Positions 1 through 7,556 of a stretch of 15,293 nt of DNA are shown here, piece by piece (the stretch's first letter is position 1; the number at the start of each line of letters is the position of its first letter). The notes under the pieces are model-generated. The model was not told where the DNA came from and made no database searches. It worked only from the letters and a program-made list of their open reading frames with translations. Made by a program: the position numbers and the translations under genes. The DNA comes from Rhodospirillaceae bacterium CCH5-H10 (lineage in GTDB: Bacteria; Pseudomonadota; Alphaproteobacteria; Reyranellales; Reyranellaceae), in NCBI GenBank assembly GCA_001557035.1, contig LSKJ01000266.1, forward strand, positions 1 through 15,293. The letters run 5' to 3'.

Positions 1-216
1 CCCCCCCGGTGTCACTACCGATAACCAGCACGTCAAGTCATTGGGTCGATCTCCACCTGGATTGTGCCGCACCAATAGGAGGTTAGCGGCGGCTCTAGCC
101 TGCAACTCTGGCGGCGGTCGGGCGTTGCCGATTAAGGAAGTCACACCTGAACGACGGTCAATCAATGTGGGCAGCTGAGATCGCCTTTTTGACGAGCCAT
201 TTGTCAGGAGAGAAAC
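1..216. other. Left-edge DNA with no recognisable gene
   Basis: No gene can be assigned here. A run of C opens the window. On the minus strand one frame stays open from about 178 to the left edge, and a plus frame is open over about the same span, but neither has a start codon with a ribosome binding site and neither translation resembles a family I know. It could hold the end of a gene lying mostly outside the window. Confidence 0.4.
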
Positions 217-336
217 ATGAAGGAAGTAGCCAAGTTCTTCTCCGGACCCGCCGCTAATCAGGCACTCACCAATGGAGCAATGGCTATCGGCGGGCACCCG
301 TTTCTACGCGTGGGCAAGCAACGGCAGCATACGTGA
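217..336 (+). CDS. Short hypothetical protein, possibly the 5' part of a broken gene
   Basis: This 39-residue frame starts MKEVAKFFSG and ends at TGA 334-336. It is preceded by a strong Shine-Dalgarno (AGGAGAG about 6 bases upstream of the ATG), which is the main support for translation. I do not recognise the family. Around its stop, another plus frame continues open (AAYVIATAIAFQSFLSEAI, around 327-383, running on to about 510) with a plausible hydrophobic composition. The two pieces could therefore be one gene split by a single-base shift. The distal part of that second frame (515-680) only shadows the regulator gene on the other strand. The function is unknown, and it could equally be a remnant. 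Confidence 0.3.
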   Translation: MKEVAKFFSGPAANQALTNGAMAIGGHPFLRVGKQRQHT

Positions 337-514
337 TTGCGACCGCGATCGCCTTTCAGTCATTCCTTTCAGAGGCGATCCGGGCAAACGGTAGCCAAAG
401 CTTACCGACCGTCGTTGCGGCTATCGAACGTCTGCCACACTTCAAGCGCAATCTCGCGCGGAGCGGTGGCGCTAGAAAGCACGTAAGGCGGCGTGCAGAT
501 TGCAAGGCTGCGAC

Positions 515-940
515 TCATCTGCTTCGCGAAGAGCGACGACTGCCCAGCTCATGTGCAGTCAGCGACTCTATTATCCTGCAGTCGGCCATCTTGCCACCGG
601 CACAGTGTCTGATAATTCGACTGAGCTCGGCTTTGAGTACTTGTAGACGAGATATGCGGGTTTGCACTGCAGCAAGTTGACCCCTAGCGAGACGGGTTAC
701 GTCATCGCATGCCGCCTCTGGCGAGCTCTGTAGTGCGAGCAGGGCTCTGATAGTTGGCACATCGAAGCCTAGCTCCCGCGCGTGGCGAATGAATGAAAGC
801 CGGCGGACGGCGTTTTCGTCAAAAAGGCGGCGCTTGCTGGCGGTGCGAGGTGGGGTATCGATCAGTCGGGTCCGCTCGTAGTAACGGATGGTCTCGATAT
901 TGACGCCTGAGCGTTTGGACAAAGTCCCGATCGTAAACAT
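515..940 (-). CDS. pbrR: MerR-family divalent metal sensor, PbrR/CadR/ZntR type
   Basis: This 141-residue regulator should bind the divergent promoter at 956-986 and activate the metal ATPase on metal binding. The N terminus (residues 1-70) is a typical MerR winged helix: MFTIGTLSKR, then the IETIRYYER recognition segment. A long dimerisation helix follows at about 80-110, then a short metal loop. Three cysteines sit at C78, C113 and C121. In this family the cysteine near residue 78 marks sensors of divalent metals (Pb, Cd, Zn, Hg), while Cu(I) sensors carry Ser there. The last two cysteines are separated by seven residues, so the loop length does not exactly match PbrR691 (C113 and C122, from memory). 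The neighbours (pbrA, lspA, uppP and pbrT homologues) favour lead, but cadmium or zinc sensing is possible. The gene is probably autoregulated, since the operator lies just upstream of its own start. Confidence 0.9.
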   Translation of the reverse strand: MFTIGTLSKRSGVNIETIRYYERTRLIDTPPRTASKRRLFDENAVRRLSFIRHARELGFDVPTIRALLALQSSPEAACDDVTRLARGQLAAVQTRISRLQVLKAELSRIIRHCAGGKMADCRIIESLTAHELGSRRSSRSR

Positions 941-955
941 GGTGATTTTACCCAG

Positions 956-986
956 TTGATTCTGTAGCGGCTACAGGATGTACGTT
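956..986 (+). promoter_or_regulatory. MerR-type promoter/operator of the metal ATPase
   Basis: A -35 box TTGATT (956-961) and a -10 box TACGTT (981-986) are separated by 19 bp, the over-long spacer that defines MerR-activated promoters. Within the spacer lies a perfect 7+1+7 dyad, CTGTAGC-G-GCTACAG (962-976). The site is between the divergent regulator (start at 940) and the ATPase (start at 1053). Bound regulator should untwist the spacer when metal is present and also limit its own transcription. Confidence 0.88.
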
Positions 987-1052
987 ATGCTCACCATTGC
1001 GCAAGGCCGGAGATGACTTTGACCTCTCGAGCTTGCTGAAACGGAGAAAAAA

Positions 1053-4052
1053 ATGGACGCGAATGCTGGCGCAAGGAAGCGCCCTTCCGGATCGCTGACA
1101 CTCAAGATCGAAGGACTCGACTGTCAGAATGAGGTTCGCGCTCTTCGCGCCGCTGTCGGGCCTGTTGCCGGGGGTGACGACAAGCTGTCCTTCGATACCA
1201 AAGCTGGCGTGATGACGATAACGCCAGGAAACGAGTCAATGTTGGACGCCATTCAGCGGGCGGTCTCGACGACAGGCATGCGAGCGCACGCCCTGCCGGA
1301 GCAGGTTTTGTCGCCACTGCTCTTTAGCGTCACCGGCCTTGACTGCAAGAATGAAGTCGCGGCTCTCAAGCGAGAGGTCGGACCGTTGGTGGGAAGTGAT
1401 GCTTGGCTGAGCTTCGATGCCGGGAAGGGGCTGATGACGGTTGCACCGCATGAAAGCGCCAGCGTTCAGGCTATCGTCGAGAAGGTCCGCAGGACAGGCA
1501 TGACCGCCGCTCTTGTCACGAGCGGCGACGGCTCGCCACTCCTCCTCCGGGTGGATGGCCTGGACTGCGAGAACGAGGTCGCGGCTCTGAAACGGGAGCT
1601 CGGGTCGCTCGTCGGCGAAGAGAATATCGCGTTCGACACGGAGCAAGGCACGATGACTCTGTTCCCAGGGCATGGGGCATCGCTTGCAGCAATCCAGGAA
1701 GCTGTGGCTCGGGCTGGTATGCGTGCGAAGACATGGTCGCCGCCCAGCGCCAAGCCGGACGCACCGACTGACGTTCAACCGGGCGTAGCTTGCGGTTGCG
1801 CCAGCGAGGCCCAACAAGTGCTCGTTCCATCGGCCCCGACCATCTCGCCCGGTGGAGTCGTGTTTCGCATTCACGGCATGGATTGCGCTGACGAGATCGC
1901 AGCGCTGAAGAGGGAAGTGGGCCCGCTGGTTGGCGAAGACAAGCTCGCCTTCGATCTCCTCAATGGCCGCATGTCTGTCGATATGGCGCCAGATGCCGAA
2001 GTCGAGGCGCGCATCGAGAAGGCCGTGGCCCGAGCGGGCCTTCGGGCGGAGCCCTGGACGGAAGGTGCGCCGAGTGAAGCGGCACAAGCAGAAGAACGTC
2101 GTAGACGAGTGCAGTCGTGGCTGACCGCGACTAGTGGCGCCGTTACGGCGCTGGCGTTCGCAGTCCATGCGTGGCTGGGCGGTGGCGTGATTGCGGCGTT
2201 TGAAGCCGGCGAACATGCTTTAGGGTCGACTCCCCTGGCGAGCAAGATTCTCTATTCGCTCGCGGTGCTATGCGCAGTGCGCTACGTCGCGCCGAAAGCC
2301 TGGCTCGCCGCCAGACGCCTGCGGCCCGACATGAATCTTCTGATGGTTGTCGCAGTTGCCGGCGCCATCGGCATCGGGGCCTGGTTTGAAGCGGCAACCG
2401 TCTCGTTCTTCTTCGCCCTCGCCCTCGCGCTGGAAGCGTGGAGCCTGGGCCGCGCACGGCGCGCAGTGGCAGCGTTGATGGAACTAGCCCCACCGACAGC
2501 CCGCGTCAGGCTCGAAGACGGATCGGAGCGCGACATGCCAGCGGCCGAAGTTCGGGTCGGGGCTCACATCATCATCCGTCCAGGAGAAAAGGTGCCGCTT
2601 GACGGGCGAATCGCCGCCGGGATGAGCGAGATCAACCAAGCGCCAATCACGGGCGAAAGCGTTCCGGTCCCAAAGGCCGCCGGAGACGAGGTGTTTGCTG
2701 GCACCATTAACGGCGAAGGTGCCCTCGATGTCGTGACCACCAAGGCGGCAAGCGACACGACGTTGGCTCAGATCATCCGAATGGTTGGCTCGGCGCAAAG
2801 TCGCCGGGCGCCCAGCGAGCAATGGGTCGAGAAGTTTGCGCGCGTCTACACACCGACGGTGATGGGTCTTGCGATTGCAGTGTTCCTGCTTCCGCCTCTC
2901 GTTATGGGTGGCGGCTGGGACATTTGGTTCTACCGGGCCCTCGTTCTCTTGGTCATCGCCTGTCCCTGCGCTCTCGTGATTTCAACACCGGTCACGATCG
3001 TGGCCGCGCTTGCCGGTGCCGCCAAGCAGGGTGTCCTGGTGAAGGGCGGCAATCATCTCGAAACACCTGCCCAACTCAAGGCTGTCGCCATGGACAAGAC
3101 GGGCACCTTGACCGAAGGGCGGCCCCAGGTCGTCGAGGTGGTCTCGTTGGGGGCTCTCAGCGAGCAGGATATTATCGGATTGGCCGCGGCGCTAGAGGCC
3201 CGCAGCGAGCATCCGATCGCCCATGCTATCCTGCTGAAGGCGTCCGCAAGCGGCGTCGCATTTGAACCGGCAGAGGCTGTCCAGTCGATAACCGGCCGGG
3301 GCATGACCGGCCGTGTGGCAGGCCGTGAAACTTGGCTCGGCTCGCGGCGGTACATCGAAGAGCGGGGCACGGCACCGGTTGGAGTCTTGCAGCATGCCGA
3401 CGCGCTGTCCGGGTCCGGCCGCACGATCGTTGCGGTGGGAAACGAACAGGAGGTCTTGGGACTCATTGCAGTCGCAGATGCCGTGCGGCCGGAAGCACGG
3501 GACATTGTTACTGCGCTTCACCGTGCAGGTATTGAACGTGTCGTGATGCTTACGGGCGATAACCGTGCGACCGCGGAGGCAATTGCCGAGCAGGTGGGAA
3601 TCGACGAGGTCCGTGCGGAACTCTTGCCTGCCGACAAGGTCGCGGCCGTCGAGGATTTGGTGCGCTCGCACGGCTCGGTCGCCATGGTCGGCGACGGCGT
3701 CAACGACGCCCCGGCGATGGGTCGGGCGAATCTGGGTATCGCCATGGGCGCCATGGGCAGCGACGCCGCCATAGAAACGGCCGACGTGGCGCTTATGTCC
3801 GATGACCTTTCGAAGCTTCCCTGGCTCGTGAGCCATTCGCGAGCAACGCTCTCGATCATCCGCCAGAATGTGGCCTTTTCGATCGCCGTGAAGCTCGTGT
3901 TCACCGCGTTGACTGTCATCGGACTAGCGTCACTTTGGAGCGCAATCGCTGCGGACGTAGGGGCTTCGCTGCTCGTCGTACTGAACGGTTTGCGTCTCCT
4001 TAACCGTGGTCAGACGGGAATGCCGCCCAAGAAAGCGAGCAGGAGCGCATGA
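1053..4052 (+). CDS. pbrA: P1B-type Pb/Cd/Zn-exporting ATPase with four N-terminal metal-binding repeats
   Basis: This 999-residue inner-membrane pump uses ATP to export soft divalent metals. Four HMA-like domains come first, with the single-cysteine motif GLDCxNE or GMDCADE instead of the usual CxxC: C24, C98, C172 and C278. The first three are exactly 74 residues apart. A proline-rich linker with a CGC pair (C247, C249) separates the third from the fourth. The catalytic core follows: TGES (533-536) in the actuator domain, the CPC metal-transport motif (637-639), the phosphorylated Asp of DKTGT (D681), the HP motif (H720, P721) and GDGVND (880-885). CPC with this layout fits the ZntA/CadA/PbrA branch rather than copper pumps. 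GGAG lies six bases before the ATG. One or two N-terminal domains are usual, so four is notable. The name pbrA rests on family plus neighbours; cadA or zntA would be equally valid labels. Confidence 0.95.
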   Translation: MDANAGARKRPSGSLTLKIEGLDCQNEVRALRAAVGPVAGGDDKLSFDTKAGVMTITPGNESMLDAIQRAVSTTGMRAHALPEQVLSPLLFSVTGLDCKNEVAALKREVGPLVGSDAWLSFDAGKGLMTVAPHESASVQAIVEKVRRTGMTAALVTSGDGSPLLLRVDGLDCENEVAALKRELGSLVGEENIAFDTEQGTMTLFPGHGASLAAIQEAVARAGMRAKTWSPPSAKPDAPTDVQPGVACGCASEAQQVLVPSAPTISPGGVVFRIHGMDCADEIAALKREVGPLVGEDKLAFDLLNGRMSVDMAPDAEVEARIEKAVARAGLRAEPWTEGAPSEAAQAEERRRRVQSWLTATSGAVTALAFAVHAWLGGGVIAAFEAGEHALGSTPLASKILYSLAVLCAVRYVAPKAWLAARRLRPDMNLLMVVAVAGAIGIGAWFEAATVSFFFALALALEAWSLGRARRAVAALMELAPPTARVRLEDGSERDMPAAEVRVGAHIIIRPGEKVPLDGRIAAGMSEINQAPITGESVPVPKAAGDEVFAGTINGEGALDVVTTKAASDTTLAQIIRMVGSAQSRRAPSEQWVEKFARVYTPTVMGLAIAVFLLPPLVMGGGWDIWFYRALVLLVIACPCALVISTPVTIVAALAGAAKQGVLVKGGNHLETPAQLKAVAMDKTGTLTEGRPQVVEVVSLGALSEQDIIGLAAALEARSEHPIAHAILLKASASGVAFEPAEAVQSITGRGMTGRVAGRETWLGSRRYIEERGTAPVGVLQHADALSGSGRTIVAVGNEQEVLGLIAVADAVRPEARDIVTALHRAGIERVVMLTGDNRATAEAIAEQVGIDEVRAELLPADKVAAVEDLVRSHGSVAMVGDGVNDAPAMGRANLGIAMGAMGSDAAIETADVALMSDDLSKLPWLVSHSRATLSIIRQNVAFSIAVKLVFTALTVIGLASLWSAIAADVGASLLVVLNGLRLLNRGQTGMPPKKASRSA

Positions 4053-4177
4053 AGCGCAGCCATTGAAGGTGGCCGGCTATGCGCAGTAACCCTTCCGTCA
4101 TTAGACCGTGTTGCAGGCCTCGGTGCCCTGACGCAATGGATAAACGAAGTGTCTCAGTTGAGGAGAATCGGTAGGTC

Positions 4178-4687
4178 GTGAAAGCTTTCGGCAAAAGACA
4201 GCGGTTCGTCGTGGCAGGTGGCGCGCTTATTGTCGCCCTTGCAGTGGATATGCTCACGAAATGGTTCATTCTGAACGTTGTTATGACGCCACCACGCGTC
4301 ATCGAGGTCACACCCTTCTTCAATTTGGCATTGGGATTCAATCCCGGCATCAGCTTCGGGATGTTCCGAGACTTTTTCTTCGAGCGTCCTTTTGTCCTCG
4401 TCGGCATCAAGGCGGTAATCATAGTTGGCCTTCTGGTGTGGGCGATGCGAGCCGAGAGGCTCTTAGAGGTTCTAGCGCTCGGTCTGATTGCCGGCGGCGC
4501 TGCAGGCAACGTGGTGGATCGTGTATCGAGGGGCGCTGTAACTGACTTCTTGGATTTCCATGTCGGCGCTTGGCACTGGCCGGCCTTCAACACCGCTGAC
4601 GCGGCTATCACAGTCGGCGTTGTCCTACTATTCACCAGCTCCGTCAGGGCCACAAAATCAAGAGCGACCCGGTCGAGTGCCACTTAG
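4178..4687 (+). CDS. lspA: Signal peptidase II (prolipoprotein signal peptidase), PbrC-like
   Basis: This 169-residue inner-membrane aspartyl protease of the LspA family cleaves the signal peptide of lipoproteins. The two catalytic aspartates are visible in GNVVDR (D114) and FNTAD (D141). The conserved early Asp of the DMLTKW segment (D24) and several hydrophobic helices are also present. The start is GTG at 4178, with AGGAG about 12 bases upstream. It lies 125 bp behind the ATPase on the same strand, probably in the same transcript. In Cupriavidus lead resistance, a signal peptidase II (PbrC) and an undecaprenyl-diphosphatase (PbrB) belong to the same system. Such accessory LspA copies are common in metal loci, so this is probably not the housekeeping copy. 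The C-terminal tail is rich in Arg, Ser and Thr. Confidence 0.93.
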   Translation: MKAFGKRQRFVVAGGALIVALAVDMLTKWFILNVVMTPPRVIEVTPFFNLALGFNPGISFGMFRDFFFERPFVLVGIKAVIIVGLLVWAMRAERLLEVLALGLIAGGAAGNVVDRVSRGAVTDFLDFHVGAWHWPAFNTADAAITVGVVLLFTSSVRATKSRATRSSAT

Positions 4688-4914
4688 AGAATGGCGACCT
4701 CGTTGAAGCTTATCTCCTAGTCCGGAGGGGGGTGCGATGCTTCGTGCTTGCGGCCTCAGGTCATCACGAAGGGCGCGAAAGCAAATAGTCGAAGATGTTC
4801 AATGTCAGATGCGCAGACCGGCAACAAAAGGCGATCACCAAGCGCGCCGCTTTTAGTTCGAGTTGCCCGCACGAGCAGCAGCGGTTTTGGAGAACGAACG
4901 GTGGCTGATCGGGC

Positions 4915-5338
4915 AACCGGGAAACGCGCACTTCCATTTCTGAATCGTCGAAATCGCAACGGTGGCGACCATGCGGGCTCGCGGCCGTCCAGCGACTGGA
5001 GGCTGGCGGATTGGTGTCGAAGCCCGGGTCGTGCTCTCAGGCAGCGGATTATGAGCCGTAGAATCGGTCGATGTGCCCGAAAAGTCGATCTGGTCGTCAT
5101 CGTACTCGAAGCGGGTTTATCGCTCGATGTAGTGCCGTTTGGGTGCCGCAAACGACCTAGCGCACACACTTGGTATTTCAAGCGACCTTTCGGCGGCCGC
5201 CGTCATCGTCGCGTGCCATACGCGGGGATAAATGTCGGCCTAATCAACGATCAGCTCTTCTTCCATGTCGCAAGCATGGGGCTGAGCATTGAGTTCAGGC
5301 GGCGCATGACCAGCAGTTTAAAACGTCATTTGGGGTAG
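4915..5338 (+). pseudogene. Decayed diacylglycerol/lipid kinase (YegS/DagK-like) gene
   Basis: Pieces of a diacylglycerol-kinase-family protein can be read in order but in different frames. The N-terminal strand is KRALPFLNRRNRNGG (from 4922). Next comes AAVQRLEAGGLVSKPGSC, one frame over (from 4984), ending at TAG 5059-5061. KVDLVVI and VLEAGLSLDVVPFG are back in the first frame (about 5080-5143). ANDLAHTLGISSDLSAAAVI is shifted again (about 5147-5206), and INVGLINDQLFFHVASMGLS returns to the first frame (5227-5289), running to a stop at 5338. The nucleotide-binding GGDGT segment expected right after DLVVI is missing, about 13 residues, and the C-terminal domain is cut off. The product cannot be an active kinase. 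A 196-codon open frame over 4748-5338 is the accidental result. Nothing is recognised in the 227 bp between lspA and this wreck. Confidence 0.75.
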
Positions 5339-5395
5339 TTGAGGGCCCCGACGTCCGCTCCCGCACTAGCATGTTGGAAGAAAGGAACGACCCCT

Positions 5396-5653
5396 ATGCG
5401 AACGATGCTCATCGCCGCCGCCCTTCTGACCATAGCCGCCCTGCCCGCAAGGGCTGACCGGCCCGTGACCGAGGCGGAGCGCGCCAAGCTCGTCCCCGCT
5501 GTTGCGAACCAAGGATGCTCGGGCGGCAAGATGGAGTGGGACGAAGACGACAAGGAATTCGAGGTTGACGACGCGCGCTGCAACGACGGCAAGAAGTATG
5601 ATCTCAAGTTCAATGCGGACTACACCTTCAAACGCAAAGAGCTGGACGATTGA
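5396..5653 (+). CDS. Small exported acidic protein with two cysteines (PepSY-like)
   Basis: This 85-residue periplasmic protein begins with a clear signal peptide (MRTMLIAAALLTIAALPARA), with cleavage likely after residue 20. The start at 5396 is chosen because AAAGGA lies about nine bases upstream and it places the signal peptide at the N terminus; a longer in-frame start at 5339 would put extra polar residues in front. The mature part carries a GCSGGKMEWDEDD stretch (C41) and VDDARCNDGKKYDL (C62), then a charged tail. The two cysteines could form a disulfide or bind metal. The pattern resembles short PepSY-type periplasmic proteins of rhizobia, a resemblance made from memory. Sitting between lspA and uppP, it may have a metal-buffering role analogous to PbrD, but it has no sequence feature proving that. 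Confidence 0.8.
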   Translation: MRTMLIAAALLTIAALPARADRPVTEAERAKLVPAVANQGCSGGKMEWDEDDKEFEVDDARCNDGKKYDLKFNADYTFKRKELDD

Positions 5654-6388
5654 TGCCCTGTGGTTCCAAAGGCCAGAAGCGCCCAGGAGTTGCGGAGCTG
5701 CCGGCGTCAACACCCGAGCAGCGGCGCCCTCGCCGGCAGAGGGCCAGGCCATCGCACGAAAGGCCGCAAAGGCTAGGTGGAAGCCTTCTTCGCAGGCGGC
5801 TGGCCGAAAGGCAAAGTCGGCTGAGCGGGGAAGGAAAGAGCATCAATGTCGTTGCCGATCAGCCCCTCCGGGATTCCTTTCATGACGAAGTATGGCTGCA
5901 TGTTTGGATCAAGGTACCGGAAGCGATATGCGCGGTCCGATCCGCGGCGGGCGAGAGTCAGTGCCAGCTGAGCTATCCGCTTGCTGCGCTAACTTTATGC
6001 AGACCGTTTAAAGTCGAGGTTGCCGAGGTTGGCCATACCATGCAGCTACGCAGCCTGTAGATCGCCGTCGGCAATGGCCTATAATATAGAGGCGGCATGG
6101 CGGTGTATGAAACAGTAGCCATCGACGACCAGTGCTTGGATTTCTATAGCGTTGCTTTGCGACAGTTCTGGCAATGGCCGCTTTTACTCACAGCATTCTG
6201 ATGAGACGTTCGCAGTCCTGGTCCGCTCGAGATCCGCACAGGCCCGCCGCTCCCCATCGATACCGATGGAAAAATCACGACCTCGACGCCAGCCCGCTTC
6301 AAGCTCTTATCGCGTCATTGTCGGTTTTGTAGCGGCAGCGTAGCAAAGATGCATCAACCACGTACTGATCGGGTTAGATAGACCTCAA
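5654..6388. other. 735-bp stretch without an intact gene
   Basis: No convincing gene is seen on either strand. Open frames here are short, rich in Arg and Pro, and lack ribosome binding sites. One plus-strand piece (about 5725-5810) reads PAEGQAIARKAAKARWK, like the repeat common at the ends of small basic bacterial proteins (IAxKAAxARW), and may be a gene remnant. A TATAAT hexamer at 6080-6085 sits inside an 11-bp palindrome, CTATA-A-TATAG (6079-6089), but has no good -35 box. The promoter of uppP may lie in the last 300 bp, though I cannot point to it. Confidence 0.45.
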
Positions 6389-7246
6389 ATGACGGAAGCG
6401 TGCATACAAGGCGTCGACACAGGATTCATGGCGCTGGGTTACGCCAAGGTCGCCGTTCTGGGCATTGTCCAAGGCGTCACGGAACTTTTGCCGATTTCGT
6501 CAACGGCGCACATGCGGATCGTCCCGGCGGCGCTCGGATGGCAGGATCCCGGGTCGGCGTTTTCCGCCGCCATGCAGCTTGCCGCACTCGTCGCGGTCAT
6601 CAGCTATTTTCGCAAAGATGTAAGTCAGCTGGCTTCAAGCTCATTACGCGCCGTCTTGCGTCGCGATTTTCGCGATCGTCATCTCCACCTGACACTTTAC
6701 ATCATGCTCGCGACACTCCCCATTGGGCTGGCCGGCATGCTTCTGGCGCCGACGCTAAATACTTGCGGCTCATCTCTACGCACCCTGAGCGTCATCGGTT
6801 GGGCCTGCATCATCATGGCCGCGCTCCTTGCTTTGGCGGACATCTCAGCGCGCCATCGGCGAACGCTAGAGAATACTTCCCTCCTCGACGCCATGATCGT
6901 CGGCATCGCGCAGGTCGGCGCTCTGATCCCCGGGGTGTCTCGTTCCGGGTCCACGCTGACTGCCGCACTTGCGCTCGGATTGAAAAGAGGCGAGGCAGCG
7001 CGCTTTTCCTTTCTTCTCGGTTTGCCGGCGATCACCTTGGCTGGTTTCAAGGAATTATGGGAACTCTGCAAAATACATCTGCCCGTCGAAGGCTGGTCAA
7101 TTTTGGTTGTCGGCCTCGTGGTGGGGTCGATCTCGGCTTTTGTCGCGATCTGGGGATTGATGCGGGTACTAGAGCGCTTTTCCATCTGGCCGTTTGTGGT
7201 TTATCGCGCCGCGCTCGGTATCACTTTGCTTGTAGTAGGGATATGA
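6389..7246 (+). CDS. uppP: Undecaprenyl-diphosphatase (UppP/BacA family), PbrB-like
   Basis: This 285-residue polytopic membrane enzyme removes a phosphate from undecaprenyl diphosphate on the periplasmic side, recycling the cell-wall lipid carrier. Both family signatures are present: the (E/Q)xxxE box followed by PISSTAH (Q28, E32, H41) and PGVSRSG (181-187) with the catalytic Arg R185. In the Cupriavidus pbr system the equivalent enzyme is proposed to release phosphate that precipitates exported Pb(II), which fits this setting. The start is uncertain: ATG 6389 has no clear ribosome binding site, and ATG 6428 (272 residues, MALGYAK) gives a more usual N terminus. The gene is separated from lspA by the kinase pseudogene and the small exported protein, so it may have its own promoter. 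Confidence 0.92.
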   Translation: MTEACIQGVDTGFMALGYAKVAVLGIVQGVTELLPISSTAHMRIVPAALGWQDPGSAFSAAMQLAALVAVISYFRKDVSQLASSSLRAVLRRDFRDRHLHLTLYIMLATLPIGLAGMLLAPTLNTCGSSLRTLSVIGWACIIMAALLALADISARHRRTLENTSLLDAMIVGIAQVGALIPGVSRSGSTLTAALALGLKRGEAARFSFLLGLPAITLAGFKELWELCKIHLPVEGWSILVVGLVVGSISAFVAIWGLMRVLERFSIWPFVVYRAALGITLLVVGI

Positions 7247-7368
7247 GCTGGTTGGCGTCGTGCGTCCTACGTCTACTAGCAGCCTGGAAAGACTCATTGC
7301 TCTTGCTGCGCAACGCGCGCCTTTGCGTTCGATGAATCTCTAAAGTTGTCTGATCCGCCGAGAACAGC

Positions 7369-7399
7369 TTGATCCTGTAGCAGTTACAGGATGTAACCT
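7369..7399 (+). promoter_or_regulatory. Second MerR-type promoter/operator, upstream of the methyltransferase-TRAP operon
   Basis: TTGATC (7369-7374) and TAACCT (7394-7399) are separated by exactly 19 bp. The spacer contains CTGTAGC-A-GTTACAG (7375-7389), which matches the pbrA operator (962-976) at 13 of 15 positions and has one mismatched dyad pair. The flanking GATG before the -10 box is also shared. This strongly suggests that the same MerR regulator controls both transcripts. The start of transcription would fall near 7405, leaving a leader of about 200 bases before the gene at 7606. Confidence 0.82.
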
Positions 7400-7433
7400 T
7401 CAGCCAAAGCAGGGGATGGCCGAAGGACACCCA

Positions 7434-7556
7434 ATGATTACCTCCAGCTCGTGTCGCACCACGGTTCAGCGATGGGGACTGCCGTCGCTGCATGGCCAAC
7501 ACACGAAGGCCGATGCTTGCCGATGGAAACTCGCACCAGCTTGGCGGCCAACATGA
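7434..7556 (+). CDS. Possible small ORF in the leader of the TRAP operon
   Basis: A 40-codon frame begins at ATG 7434, with AAGGA about seven bases upstream, and ends at TGA 7554-7556. An in-frame ATG at 7416 would add six residues. The peptide starts MITSSSCRTTVQRWG, has two cysteines and is otherwise Arg/Trp-rich; no family is recognised. It lies between the MerR-type promoter and the methyltransferase-like gene, so it would be metal-induced if the promoter call is right. It may be a leader peptide, or chance. Confidence 0.25.
   Translation: MITSSSCRTTVQRWGLPSLHGQHTKADACRWKLAPAWRPT

Noticed and set aside
1236..2216. Long minus-strand open frame (326 codons) inside the ATPase gene
   Set aside because: It shadows the high-GC pbrA gene, has no family features or ribosome site, and the plus frame carries all P-type ATPase motifs.
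3192..3836. Minus-strand open frame of 214 codons
   Set aside because: It lies opposite the ATPase catalytic domain; its composition is typical of an antisense shadow.
4000..4683. Minus-strand 227-codon frame over lspA
   Set aside because: The plus strand holds the LspA catalytic motifs; this frame is Ser/Thr/Arg-rich and matches nothing.
4748..5338. 196-codon plus-strand open frame as a real gene
   Set aside because: Kinase-like pieces occur in it and in neighbouring frames, so it is an accidental frame through a pseudogene.
6056..6085. Sigma-70 promoter around TATAAT 6080-6085 for uppP
   Set aside because: No acceptable -35 box at 16-18 bp, and it lies 300 bp from the gene.
6400..7335. 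311-codon plus-strand open frame overlapping uppP
   Set aside because: Its translation is Arg/His-rich and without motifs; the overlapping frame carries both UppP signatures.
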